This document shows, piece after piece, positions 21,997 through 34,324 of a stretch of DNA of 64,000 bases. The DNA lies in assembly GCF_958298935.1 (NCBI RefSeq), contig NC_084931.1:15899334-15963333 (forward strand), read 5' to 3'. How positions within the stretch are numbered: position 1 is the stretch's first letter; each line of letters starts with the position of its first letter. Position numbers and translations under genes: made by a program. Source of the DNA: Phragmites australis. Taxonomy: Eukaryota > Streptophyta > Magnoliopsida > Poales > Poaceae. Under the pieces are notes generated by a model. The model did not search any database. It saw only the letters and a program-made list of their open reading frames with translations, and was not told the origin of the DNA.

Positions 21997-24478
21997 TCAA
22001 TCAACAATGGATGAATCGGGTTGATCCTGCAAAGTAAAAATAGGAAAAATAGTTTAATGCCTGAATGTTGAATCACTTACCAGTTCACAAATGAAATTAA
22101 ATAAAAATAGTACCATTGCTTCATCTTCTTCATCTAGACATGTCATCAAAGCACCAACAGAAGTCGACTGAGGCCCTGCATTGGCAAATCATTCACAAAT
22201 TAGTGCTTTAATTTATAGGAAATAAAGAAAATATTGAACTGCAATTAGACACTAGATTTACCTAACATGCCGGCACGAGACCAAGCTTGCATACACATAA
22301 GCGCTTCTACCATTGATGGTGCAAGCCTGCTACGGTGTGGACTAATGATTCTCCCTCCAGTACTAAAGACCGACTCGGATGCCACCGTTGTCACAGGAAT
22401 TGCAAGGACATCACGTGCAATCTTTCGCAAAGTTGGATATTTGAGCCCTGCATGTTGCCACCACTGAATAATATCTAACTCTTGTGTCCTATGCAGCAGT
22501 GGCTCCTCCAAGTACAAATCTAACTCTGTGCGCACATAAGTGGAGGTCACAGCTGGTTGCTTCGACATGTAATCATCAAAAGTGTCAATCCAGTCTTCAT
22601 CTACCGTCTGAAAAGGAGCACTAGATGGCATACTTCGAGCACCATCTGTTGTGGCAACATCCTCCATGGAATCTTGGTATTCCAAAACCAAATTGTATAA
22701 CAAGTCTTTCACATTTTGAACAGCATCAATAGCGGTACTTTCACACCCAAGAATTTTGAGGAAAAGAGCATTTAACAAGTGTAGCTTATACCTAGGATCT
22801 AGGACAGCAGCAATAGCCATCAAACCATGTACATCTGACCAATATTTGTTGAATTTTTCTTTCATTTTAGTAGACATTTCTTCTACCTCAGGGATATCGC
22901 TACTTTGCCACTTCCTAATAGCCAAATAAATATTGGTGATTTTGGGAAAGAAAAGGTTGGCTGTGACATAACTAGTGCCTGACAATAGCTCAGTAACATC
23001 ATAGAACAACTTCAGTCTATCACAAAGATCTTTAGCAAACTGCCAATCTTCTAGAGTTGGAATAGAAGGAGCACGAGCAGCAAGGCGTTCAAAAACATCT
23101 TGGTACAATAGTGCAGTGCTAAGCATGATATAAGTAGAGTTCCATCTAGTTTTACAATCAAGAGCTATTCTTTTTTCATATTTACCTTTCATTTGTGTTG
23201 CCATTTTCTCAAACTTCTCATGTCTTTTAGGAGTAGCTGACCAAAATGCAACACTATCACGCACACTATCAATTCCTTTCTCCATGACACTCATTCCATC
23301 TTTCACAATCAAATTTAGAATATGTGCAGCACATCGCATATGTACTAATTTACCCTTCAACATACAAGAGGAGAGTGGCAACTTGCCTTCCATAGCAGTC
23401 ATACTCTTCTTGAGAGTATCGTTGCCGGTCATATTCTTCATGAGATTATCATTGGTGCTGCAGTTGTCAAGAGTTATAGTGGACAGATTCCTCTCAATAT
23501 GCCAATCTAGGAGAACTTCATGAAGAACATCAGTTATAACCTCGGCTGTATGTGGGGCTGGAACATAAATGAACCTACAAAAATAAATACAACAACATAT
23601 ATAAGTACAACAAGAATATAAGTACAACAACATATATAAGTACAACAAGAATATAAGTACAAAAACATATATCATCAGGAATATAATTGTTCATGTAAGT
23701 ACAACAACATGTAAGTACAACCTGATTATTACCTAACAAGGAAACTCTTCAGCCTCCAATCATCATCTAGAAAATGAGCTGTCACTGCCATGTAGCCTTT
23801 CCTCTGGTGGTTTGCTGTCCACAAGTCCGTAGTAACAGCAACACGAGAATTTAATTTTCTGAAATACTTCACCATAGATTGCTTTTGCACTTCATACATA
23901 TCCAAGATGTCCTTCCTAATTGTGTTTCTAGACACTACTTTGAATGCTGGTTGCAACGCAGCACAAAACTTGCGAAATCCAACATGGTCCACCATAGAAA
24001 GAGGGTACTCATGAACAATGATCATTAATGCAAGTTCTTTCCTAGCTACATCTTGATCAAAGGTGTATTTCTCTAAAGTAACTGTCCCATCTTGTGGGTT
24101 TGCAGATAATTTAAGAGAGGACTGTTTTAACCCTTTTCTAACAGCTCTGTCCGAACAAATCTCAAGGTGCCCACGCAAGTGATTTGTACCATTTCTAGTC
24201 TCTCCTCCTAACAGTTTCTTACACCACATGCATTTTGCTTTCCAAACCCCATTTACTTTAACCCTATCAAACTCTTGCCAAACAACAGATTTTAGCTTTC
24301 TTTTACTACCAACAGCAACGTCATCCCCTATCTCTACCACATCTTCAGTACCTGCAGCAGCTGAATTGGATGGAGGTGCAGCTGAATTAGTTGGTTGCTC
24401 TGCTGAGCCAGATGCCACTGCAGTTGCACGTGCACTAGCCCCAGCCACTTGAGATCCACTAGTGCTAGGAGTCGACAT
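21997..24478 (-). CDS. hAT transposase, BED zinc finger type (RICESLEEPER-like)
   Basis: Transposase that would excise and reinsert the surrounding element. I infer four exons on the minus strand: 24478-23733, 23574-22262, 22175-22114, 22026-21997. All introns are GT-AG, and the joined length of 2151 nt gives 716 codons plus TGA without a stop. The joins give VR|FIYVPAPH at the first junction, a continuous family motif. Domains in order: Ala/Ser/Thr-rich N-terminus; BED zinc finger with C83, C86, H100 and H104; RNase H-like core with D218 (VTTDLW) and D285 (TLDNC); a helical insertion; then the C-terminal dimerisation region, about 593-680, holding the third acidic residue E649 (ASESVFSTGG). 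These are the expected DDE positions. Exons 1 and 2 are certain from their frames; exons 3 and 4, with an acidic C-terminus, are inferred. Without the last two exons the protein would end eight codons earlier, at 22245, in the retained intron. Confidence 0.88.
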
Positions 24479-24939
24479 TGCTCACTTGCTGAAAGAAAAT
24501 GAAAAGATCATATTCAGTACCATTCGTAAAAGTTTCATGTAAAACAAACCATAAGAAGACCCTCAAATATTTAGCTAGTTACCAATACATATTTGCATGT
24601 TACTAGAGTCATCAGAGAGGCTGCAGATTTCTGAATACTGAGCACATGATTGTTGTTGATCTAAATGATCAAGCTAAGCCTCTAGTTTCAGAACCTACAG
24701 CGCTTTTTATATTCTAGCTAAAACAATGCAGCATATATGGCTTCAGATTTTGTTAGATATAATGGCTACTCATTTCAATTGAGGAACAACCAAAACGAAT
24801 AAACGATGAATTGCATCGAAATACCAGAGTGCAGTATAGCAGTAGTTATTGCTGAATTCGAGTTGCCATCAGCTTCTGGACATTGGGCTCACCTTGGTAA
24901 GGAATAAGGATCCGGGGAGGCGGGGATGCAGATGCCGTT

Positions 24940-25290
24940 GTGTGCCGGCCGCCGGGGGATGTCGTTGCTTGCCGAAGTGCCGGACACCGGGGGATGTCGT
25001 TGCTTGCCGGACACTCGGGATGTCGTTGCTTGCCGGACACCGGGGGATGCTCGTCGCTCGCCACCGTCGCGCCGGATGGCCGGACCGCCGGATACTCGTC
25101 GGATGTGAAGTTGCTGCAGCCGCACGCCCGCCACCCAGCGCCCACGCAGAGGATGGCCGGGGCCCGGATGGAGCTCGACGCCGTAGGGCGATCGGGGCCC
25201 GGATGGAGCTAGACGCCGTCGGGGCCCGGATGGAGCTCGACGCCGCCGGGGCCCGGATGGAGCTCGACGCCGCCGGGGCCTGGGGATGGA
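24940..25290. repeat. two 27-bp minisatellites in the hAT promoter-side region
   Basis: About 24950-25050 carries roughly four copies of CCGGACACCGGGGGATGTCG then TTGCTTG (27 bp). About 25155-25285 carries roughly five copies of GATGGAGCTCGACGCCGCCG then GGGCCCG (27 bp). They lie between the transposase start and the right end of the element. Confidence 0.8.
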
Positions 25291-25912
25291 GCTTGCACCT
25301 TGCTGGGGGAGGCGGCCGGCGGGAGGCCAGAGGCGTGGGGTGCGGGCGGTCGGGCGGCGGGCGCAGATGCGGCGGGCGCAGGCGCAGATGCGACCTGGGG
25401 AGCGGTCGGGTAGGCTGGGGAGGCAAGCAGTGAAGCATGCAAGGAGGCCAGGAACTCAGGCTTATATACCTAGGGTTTATTACATGGATTATTGGGCTTT
25501 ATGGGCTGAATTTCGGGACCCGTGGGCACCCGCGAGGGATATTTAAAACCCGCCTCGCCCCGGACCCGTTTTGGGTCCCCGAACCCGGAAACCCGTGGGG
25601 GAAGAAACAGACCCGCCCCCGCCCGTGCCGGGTCTAAAACCCGCGGGGACCCGACCCGAACCCGCCCGACTGCCAACCTTGCGATGGACCGTTCTTTGTG
25701 GTCCCCAAGTACATTTCCTTCATGCCTTGGCCCTTGGGTAAACTCCAAACCATAAGTCACTCGGAAAGGACTGCACATGCAACTGTAATGACATGTGAGA
25801 GAATAATGATTTTCCATTTCCCCCTAGATTGCCAATTAACCGGAGACCATTGCAACTTATTGTGATACTTCTATCTATTCGATCGATAATGACTCGTGCG
25901 GTAGATATCATC

Positions 25913-27185
25913 GGCTAATAAAAAACTATTTTTCAAGACACCTGGAGTGCATTTTCACAGACGACTCATTTAAAAAACTGTCTACATAGTTAGCGGAGGT
26001 CTGCTGTGGTTATGGATCATCTGTAGAAATATATTTTCATAGACGGTTCCTTATATAAATTATCTCTAAAAATGTGATGATTATAACAGGCAGTTAATAT
26101 AAGAAACCGCCTGTGTAAAAGGTTATTTTTATAGACGATTTCTTATGTGAATTGCCTGTAAAAATAGTTCATTTCTATGAGAACCGTATGTGAAAATAAG
26201 TAACTGGTTATTTTAAAAAATTATAACTTTTTCATATGAATTCGGATGAGGACAAACTTTATATGAAAATTGTACCAACTTCAAATGATTATTTGGATAT
26301 ATAAATGACTTCAAATGAAAAACTTTTCAATTACAAACAGATCTCGTCAAGGGCTACAATTTTTATATAGATTTTATACTTATCCGACTTAATATGAAAA
26401 AGATATGAATTTTTTAAGATACGTTGTCAGTCATTTCTACAGGTAGTTTCTATATAAGAAAGACACCTAGAGTGTATTTTCACAGAAAGAATCGTCTGTA
26501 CAAATGATTGATAATGTATCTTAAAAAATTCATATCTTTTTCCTACTAAGTTGGATGAGCATAAAATCTATATCAAAATTGTAGCGTTCGATGAGATCTA
26601 CAACTTTGTAGTTGAAAAATGTTTTATTTGAAGTCATTTAGATGCTCAAATAATGGTTTAAAGTTTCGGATAGAAGATATCAAAAGAATTGCATATGGTG
26701 TTTGTATCACTAGTAGTTCTCTGGTGGGATAGTAAGGAAGGTTTGCGCGAGCTGAGGGATCCCAGGTTCGAGTGCTAAGAACCGCATGTGCGCGTATTTC
26801 GTCCGAAAAATCACGTGATCGTGGGGGTGCCTGGTCAGTTAAAAAAATCATTTTTTGAATAAAATAATATCGATTCGTAGACCAATTATTACAGACGGCC
26901 CCCTTAAGAATCCGTCTGTGAAAATTGATTTCTACAGGCGGTTCGCTTAAGGAACCGCCTCTGGAAATCGGTTTCTACAGGCGGCCTGCTTAAGGGACCG
27001 CATGTGGAATCCTATTTTCACAGCTGGTTTCTTAAGTGAACTATCTGTGGTAATAGATTTTCACAAACGGCTTTTTTACGTCTGTGAAAATCGTCTATTT
27101 TCACATGTCTTTGATTACAGGCGAATATGCTAAACGCCTATAAAAATGAGTTACCAACTATCTTTAAAAATAGTTTTTAGTAGTG
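25913..27185. mobile_element. non-autonomous CACTA element
   Basis: Length 1273 bp. Right end reversed CACTACTAAAAACTATTTTT; left end GGCTAATAAAAAACTATTTT, with CACTA mutated to GGCTA. Flanking triplets are ATC and TTC, so the target duplication is imperfect. Subterminal motifs such as ACAGGCGGTTCGCTTAAGGA (ACCGCCTGTG in reverse) are repeated at both ends and are themselves palindromic. A long interior inverted repeat pairs about 26335-26425 with about 26515-26620 (ATGAATTTTTTAAGATAC and its reverse complement). No transposase is present. Confidence 0.8.
26719..26780 (+). other. tRNA-like module in the CACTA element
   Basis: TGGTGGGATAGTAAGG (26722-26737) resembles an A-box region and CCCAGGTTCGAGTGC (26761-26775) a B-box. 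The match is weaker than that at 55848-55902. Confidence 0.35.
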
Positions 27186-29205
27186 TTCATCCGGCATGTA
27201 TCAAGCATAAGGCGCAAGTTGATGATTTAATCATGCATTTTTGTATGAGTATGTGTACTTGAGACAACCATAGGGCCTTCTCTAGAAGTGGCAGTTGCAC
27301 AATACAGCCGAGAAACCCAAGCTCGCAAATTTTGAAAAGATCATCATCTCACAGAAACGAGATGTTTTTACAGTGGGCAACATACAAATTGATTCCTATA
27401 TATCACTTCAGTTTCGTAGCTTTGAGGTGACCATCAACAGTGAGTGAAAGCTATCCACGACCAAGACCACCCTATAGAGGAACAGTTCAAGTTATGGGGA
27501 CGTCCAAGATTTTAAGAAAAAGACATTAGCTAGCTCCTGCCATTCTTTGGAAAGCAGGATCTTGTTTCTCCACAAGAACTATACGTACCTTGTTTTAGTG
27601 CTACATATACTCTCTTCCCCTCTATAATTTCTGAAATTTCATATTTGCGTGAACAACTAATTTCTGACTCCCATATTATTTTGAGACGCAAATTGCTTTT
27701 GTATTTTCATACAGTGCAATGAAAAATACATCTCTACCTTTTATAATGTCATGTGCGACTGGTAATATTTTCCGATCACTTTTTCACTTGTTCGCCACTT
27801 CGCCTTAATAAGGAGGGCCATTTACGTGCTATGAATAATCAATCCGGTACATGCTAGCTCTTCTTTCTTATGGGAAAATTTGGGTCATGTCATGTCGCAA
27901 GGGACCAGTGAGGCGGACTGCCACCTTCCAGGAGACAGCCGCGATGCTTCGTCCCTAGTTCTGTCGTTTCCGGTCTTTTACATATGCCCCGATTTCACGG
28001 CAACAAAAGTCAATATAGCAAGGGTTAACCCACCAGTTCGTTATATACGCAGTATGCTGACCGGCGAGAGGTAGCTAAACGTGTACAGATCGCACGGTAC
28101 GTAGTCCGTATCATGGGGTTTTTTTTCTTACGTATGCAGAAAACGTCATTTATGATATGTTTTCCACTTCCCAGTTTTCAATTCGTCCCCGTGATTGATG
28201 TCAGAAGATATATACAACATGTAATTTTGGTTAATAATCCACATATCGGGCTTCTTATTAAGCAATGAGCTTTGAACCTCGGCTGTCTCAGTAGTCAGTA
28301 CTATTGATGAATCATGAAAATATTATAGATTAACCACGTGGTTTATTTGAAGTACTCCTTTGTAAATGAACTGTCTTGGATGTTCCATTGTGCTTAAATA
28401 TCAGTGCACAAGCACCATTTGTTGCACACATGCAATGTATAGTATATCCAACATGATTTTAAAAGTAATAATTGTAATATATGGTGCGTTGATCTTTTGA
28501 GTCTTGAAGTCCAAAACCAATGTATGTTAGAAGAAACAAACAAATAGGTTTGCTATGATTTTTTTTTTTGCTTTTTCTCCTTTTCCTTTCAGTTTTGGAT
28601 TATTTGTCAGAATTAAGAAATGCTCATTTTGTTACTCTCAATATGGAACGTGTTTGAACATGAAATTTTATATGTAAATAGAGTAGTCTTTCCAGCCCTC
28701 ACATGTTTTCCTCACAAGAGGGTCTTTCTCAGGCGAATTATTTTCATCCCTAGCGGTAGGTAGTAATTTTTTAGGGACGACAATGATCGTAGTAATTATT
28801 AATAAAATTGTTGATCCGCAGACACATATAAGTTAACGAAATGGCAAACAAGTTGATACGTACGCAATAGACTCGGATGTTGTTATATGCTTATAAAAGC
28901 TAATGGAATTAATACTCAGGGAAAATAAATATAATCTTTTCTCATAATTCTTAAATGACATGAAAAGACACATATTTAGTACTTAACTATAACGTATTAA
29001 AACACGAAAAGCTTTCTTTTTAATAACTTTAAAATAAATTATTTCAACTTTGACTTACTCGGCGCTTTCCTATGTGGTGTGCAGGACTTCGCACATTAGC
29101 ATTGACTGATCCCTAAAAGAATTGGCTTTTTCACATAATTGCTGTTGGGGTCCTACACCATTTAATAGTGGGTACGAACCGAATTCTTTAATTATTGTTG
29201 TTGAC
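27186..29205. other. unrecognised AT-rich stretch
   Basis: About 2 kb, AT-rich, with no element ends, arrays or supportable gene. The longest frame (27880-28074, plus, 64 codons) has no recognisable content. It looks like low-copy or strongly decayed intergenic DNA. Confidence 0.45.
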
Positions 29206-29355
29206 GATCAATAGAACAGCTGCCGAAAATGAGAGTGAGAGAGATTGAATCGAATGTTTCATTCACTGATCTCGTCATACACATACATATGGAAAGGGGT
29301 GATCGTAACCGTCATGGCCGGTTGCCCTTTTGATCATATTTTCTTAACACTGTCT
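29206..29355. repeat. dispersed repeat, first copy
   Basis: It shares GATCAATAGAACA, ATCGAATGTTTCATTCACTG, ATCTC(G/A)TCATACA and GGTTGCCCTTTTGATCATAT with 59675-59855 in the same orientation. The second copy has an extra ~35 bp in the middle. It probably derives from a retrotransposon LTR; the family is not identified. Confidence 0.7.
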
Positions 29356-29689
29356 CTGATCAAAAGATCACCATCTGCATAAAACGAGTTGAATGCTCCT
29401 TCAAAAACTATAAGAAAAATATATGAGGAGATCTATCTATGCAATATGTCATAAAAAACTCATTTAAAACTTAGTAAAAAAATTGTCAAACCACGAAAAC
29501 CCCATTCTAGACATCGAGTATGCATATGCACCATGACATCATGTTTTATTGTTTCCGGATTCTATTTTAGGGCTCAAAACTTTTTGAAAATGTTACTTTG
29601 TTAAATGCCTCGCATTTCCATCGTATACTTATGAGTGAGAATTGTTTGAAGGTAGTTAGATAGCCCAAAATTATTTAGGAAGGAAGGGG

Positions 29690-29855
29690 AGAAGGATTGG
29701 TAGAAAAAGAAAAAAGAGGAAGACCTCACTGCATGTGAGCCAGCTCGCGGTCTGATCGAGCCTCCCCGCGGTCTGGCCGTAAGAGTTCAGAACACCACTT
29801 AAACCCATTTGACCACCTCTCACTCCCTCACTCATTCATTTTCTTCCCTGAGAGG

Positions 29856-29925
<70 letters not shown>

Positions 29926-32439
29926 CTCCCTCATCCTTCCTCCACCTCGAGCTCAATGGAAGCCGAAGATTGAAGGAGATGGTCGCCCAAGAGTTCCCCA
30001 CATCATCCCAAAGCATCCCCTCACCGGAGCAAGCCCAAAGCTTTTCTTCCACCTTTAGACCGGTTGGAGTACCCCGGAGTCAATCTCCACATCGGAGCTT
30101 CCCTAGAAACGGCCAACCCTTTAGGAAGCTTCCCCATACCAAGGTGAAGCTCCCTAACCCCTTCAGTTCTCTCACTCTCCGTATCCATAGGATCGAGCTC
30201 CACATATCCATAGATGTCGATCCATGGGGCCTAAGATTTTGGCCTCGCGCATATCATCCAAACCACCAAATATGAACTCCCCTATACTAGTAGAGTGTTT
30301 TGGTACCACCCTTGATCGAAGGCATCGTCAGAGCCTTCGCCGACGACCTCAATGAGGTCTTGCCGGCTAGGCTCAGTGGTCTGACCACAACCTGGGTTGG
30401 TCTAACCATTGGGTTGGACTTGGTCGGCTTGTTTTTGGAATCAAAAACTATAATCAGGAGTCAGATCGTCACTTGGCCAGCCTAATAGCCAAACCCCACT
30501 TTCTGACCACCATGAGTCTAGTCTGACCACCAAGTTAACTCAGTACTGATTTTCTCTCTGTCTGACCCTCACAGCCTAACTGCCACCTCCCCTTTGTCTG
30601 ATCGCTAGACACCTATAACTCAGTAAGCTTAGTTTATCCTATGTGATGTTTAGATTCCTTGTAGCACAATCGTTTAAATGTTCTTTTACAAATATTTCAG
30701 GACATGTCACATTGCATCTTGTTCAGGATCATGCATCATTAAACATACTTTATAGCATGTCATCAGGCTTATTGCAATGCATTTTCACTCTTTAGTGATC
30801 GACGAATCAGAGACTAACGGTTTTGCTTGTGAACATTTTGTGGTTGATCTTGATTTGATCCTGAGCACCAAGGCAAGCATTTATGCATATTTCTCATATA
30901 TTTTGGTGAATTTTTGGTCAATTTTTTTAGATATTGCTATGTGTTGTATATGCATGTTTAGCTAGTTGATGTCAGGAATCGGGTAGAACCTATCTCATTG
31001 CATTATCCCTATCTTGGTATCAATTCTTGTAACCCGAGGATAACAATGTTAAGGTCTAATTTAAAATTTATTTGAAATACTTAGAAATGCATATGTAACT
31101 GATAGACATCAAGCGGTGGAATGTTCCATCGTTGACGAGCTATAGGGCTTAATTACTTTCATGGTGAAAACAATATTGTGATGATGAGTTGTGAGAATGA
31201 GACAAGATGTGAGTGGAGTTAGGGACAGGTTGGGAGAGGAACTTGGATGCCATACACCACTTGCATCGTTTAAGCACCGTTTGTTGGCGTTGTTGACTTA
31301 AGCATGTTTCTGTACTACCACATATACAAATAGGGTAAGGATGAGACAAGTATCGTATGTCTCCGTGTTCATTTGACTCATGAACCCGTGATGTGAGAGA
31401 GAGGGCTTGTAAGAGGCACCTGAGGTTGCTCTGGGAGTAGACCTAGGTGGCCTCCACAGACTCAAGTATGGGAACAAAGATTCGGGGTGTGTACATGAAC
31501 AGTTGTCATGTGAATCATCACTTGCAACTGACAAGTTGTATAGAGGGCGGTTTCGTGTCGTGTGGGTAAAAATGTACTCCCCTGTAGGGTGTAAAATTAA
31601 TTTAAGTTGCCACGCTTTCGGCTATGAGTAAGCTTAATATTCATTAGATGTCACCGCAGAGTCCCAATTGTTTGAGGAATGAAGGTCATATGTGCGATGA
31701 GATGAGATGAGATGATTCAGATAGGTTCTATGATGAAATAACCATATTCATATGTCGGTGATGGTTATGTTCTGATGGTTAGGCTAGGATAGCCCAAGAG
31801 TTAGTTTATGTAGGTGCTCTCATGTTTATGTCGGTAAAGTGCATTTCGCATCATTCAATTCAACCTTGTGGCATATTCCTTGCATATTCATCCAAATGCA
31901 TTATCCTTCGAGTCGGGAACATATATACCCATACGAGTAAATCTTGTGAGTACCTTTATACTCATTATGTTTTATTGATTGTTTTGTAGGTGAACTTTAG
32001 GTGCCAGCTACTTGTACCCTACTGAGAGTGGTGTGGTGACAAGTAGTTGCTATACTACTACTAACCCTGGTCGGTTGCCTTATGAGCATATGACTCCACT
32101 GGTCTTTGTTTATTTTTTAGTTGCAATTTGTGAAAAGTTACTCTAGATAATACCTTGTCTTTTATTTAATTTATCAACTTATAATCAGTTGAACCCTTGT
32201 ATAATCGTGATATTGTGATATACATGTTGGTAGAGATTTGTTGGATAATAGCTCTCCTAGAAATTATCCTAATGCACATGTCGGGATAGTCAGGATTGCC
32301 TTCGTTTTAATCATTTTAGTGCTTGCGATTGTTGCCTTGAGATGTGGGTTAGCACGTGGCACATCGAGAGATGGGCGTGTGCTAGCTCTCACCTTGATGG
32401 ACGATCGCCTGATCTGATTAATTCGAATGCGATTTGGAC
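29690..32439. other. repeat-like stretch without a recognisable gene
   Basis: Contains a (GA)n tract, TCTGACCAC/GGTCTGACC words repeated around 30370-30610, and a segment (31550-32100) with phrases such as GTAGGGTGTAAAATTAATTT and TTCGGCTATGAGTAAGCT that resemble repeated sequence common in grass retrotransposons. No gag-pol coding was found. The plus-strand frame 29970-30275 (101 codons) has no domain. Likely an old non-coding retroelement piece; low certainty. Confidence 0.35.
29848..29920. repeat. (GA)n microsatellite
   Basis: About 70 bp of almost pure AG/GA dinucleotide repeat after GAGGGAGGGAG. Confidence 0.97.
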
Positions 32440-33000
32440 GGGTCCCCAAAAAAATAGGAGAAAAATAATATGACATATGCATATGCTTGTATTGATATTG
32501 CCTCATTAAAAAGCTTATATGAGAAACCATATTGGAAAAACTCATTAAGGAAAATGGTGCAATATTTAGAATCATAATAGGTTATATATATTAGGGATTT
32601 AGACCCTCTGAACTTTGCAAATATCAAAATATTCCCATACCAATTTCATGTACACATTTTTGAAATGAAGACTTTGGTAAAGACTTCGTAAATAAATCTA
32701 TGAAATTATCACAATATTTGTTTGCAAAATATCTATAATTCATGAAGATATAAGAGTTTTGGAGCAATACATTTTCTAGCGTTGCCATTGATATAACCTG
32801 TTTGGATTTGTTCAATACAAGCTTAATTATATTCATAGATAATTGTTGGTATCTCTAATGCACCAATACCACATGACTGTTATATGTGGTTAATCATTAT
32901 GCGAATCCATACACATTCATGTGGTGCTTCATATAATGCGATTATTTTAAAATTATTAGTGGAAGTTGCCACAAGGATATGTTTACATGACTTCCTGAAA
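32440..33000 (-). pseudogene. copia element C, RNase H C-terminus and 3' untranslated region
   Basis: Reading right to left, 33000-32900 encodes a decayed EIIALYEAxxECVWxR segment and 32836-32624 encodes the end of a copia RNase H (NFIDLFTKSLPKSSFQKCVH then EIGM). Below that come the untranslated phrases usual before the 3' LTR of this copia type (TTTTTAATGAGGCAATATCA). This is the tail of the element whose RT lies at 40772-41906 and whose gag and integrase lie at 49122-52060. About 200 bp of coding sequence is missing at the 33000/40772 junction. Confidence 0.8.
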
Positions 33001-34324
33001 TGTCGCCTAGAGGAGGGATGAATAGGCGAAATCTAAAATTCTGCGAACTTAACACAGCGGATCAGAAAAAGTGCGGACCTTCTGTACTTTTATCCAGAAC
33101 CTCCGCACTTATACGGAGGTTCTACAGAAAAGTGCGGATACTCCGCACTTTTGGGGAAAACTCGAACTAGAACAAACTCAGAGATAAAGTGTATCAATTT
33201 TACAAGTTACCAAGCACCAGTAGATGTATGTCAACCTGTATGACCAATTACCTGCAGCTCAAACCTTACAACAAGATAGATCGGGTTTAAACCCTAGAAT
33301 TCAATTCAAACAAGAGAGTATATCCAAATACAAGAAGTTGACAAGATTGACACAAGAATTTATTTACCGGAGTTCGGCCACTCCACAAAGAAGTGCCTAC
33401 GTCTCCGTTGATGAGCTCACAAAGAATCGGATCTTTTTCAACCCAATCCTCACCAAAGCGACCACAAAGATTATGCTTCGGGTTTCTTACTCAACTTGTC
33501 GGGGTGATGCAAACGTCCTAGGGCCCACCACAAACTTGGGAGCTCAACGGGCGACGCCTAGCCGTCTAGGTGGATGAACCACCAAGAGTAAGGAACTTAA
33601 AACCATCAGCATGATGAAGAAACGAGTGCTCAAAAGGATGGCTTTGAATCTCACTAGCACTATTGATTAATCCCACTCAACCCTAGCAAAGATCTCAATA
33701 AGAATCACAAAGGGGAGTGAGAAAGGAGCTTTCAATGAGCTAGAGGCCTTTTGTCTCAAGGTTGGTCAGAATTGAAAGCCTGGGTTGCGGTTGTATTGAA
33801 AGGTGTGAGGTTTAAATACTCCACTCTCAAAAACTAGCCATTATTCTCTGGAAACTGCGGACCCTCCGCATAAGTCCGGAACCTCTGCACATATGCGGAC
33901 ACTCTGCAGAAAAGTGCGGTCCTTCCGCAGTTAGCCGAGAACTCGCTAAAGTGCGGACCTTCCGCACAAGTGCAGACACTCCGCAGAGAAGTGCAGACCT
34001 TTCGTATTTTTCTGATTCATAATATTTAGGGCTAATTTTCAATGACTCTCATGGGTTTGTTTGAATTTTTTAGCACTATTTCTATGCAAACAAGTAAATT
34101 TCATGTCTCCCTTTATATTATGGCATCCTAAACTCAAATTCAAAGCATAAAAGAATTTAAGAGCCATAGGAACCATGCCGCTTTCCTTTATTCGTTATTG
34201 GAGGTTTCACATGCGTCACATTTTTCGCTTGATGGAACTAACACCTGTCCATAATTTATAAAACTCATTAGTTCTTTAATTGCTTTGTCATTATCACCAA
34301 AACTCACTTAGGGGCCTAGATGCA
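33001..34324 (-). repeat. LTR of a SIRE-like copia element (first)
   Basis: Begins TGTCGCCTAGAGG and ends GGGGCCTAGATGCA (on the minus strand TGCATCTAGGCCCC, typical of Opie/Ji/SIRE-type LTRs). It carries repeated AGTGCGGAC...TCCGCAC words with palindromic halves (33060-33150 and 33855-34000). It is followed by CTCCCATTTTTGGTGATTGA, the polypurine tract side of the interior in minus orientation. The rest of its element is replaced at about 34575 by a second SIRE-like element. Confidence 0.7.

Larger units (their letters stand above)
21409..25681 (-). mobile_element. complete hAT (Ac-type) DNA transposon
   Basis: A 4273-bp element with a perfect 8-bp target duplication CGATGGAC (21401-21408 and 25682-25689), the length expected for hAT. 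The ends are imperfect terminal inverted repeats: left TATGGATGGCAATGGGGCGG, right reversed CAAGGTTGGCAGTCGGGCGG. Both subterminal regions are rich in CGGGTCGGG-type words, a usual feature of hAT ends. It contains one transposase gene on the minus strand (24478-21997). The untranslated GC-rich segment at 24900-25440 on the promoter side carries two 27-bp minisatellites. The perfect duplication and open coding frame suggest a recent insertion. Confidence 0.93.

Noticed and set aside
24849..25438. 194-codon plus and 189-codon minus frames
   Set aside because: They lie in the 27-bp GC-rich minisatellites at the promoter side of the hAT element; both strands and several frames are open at once.
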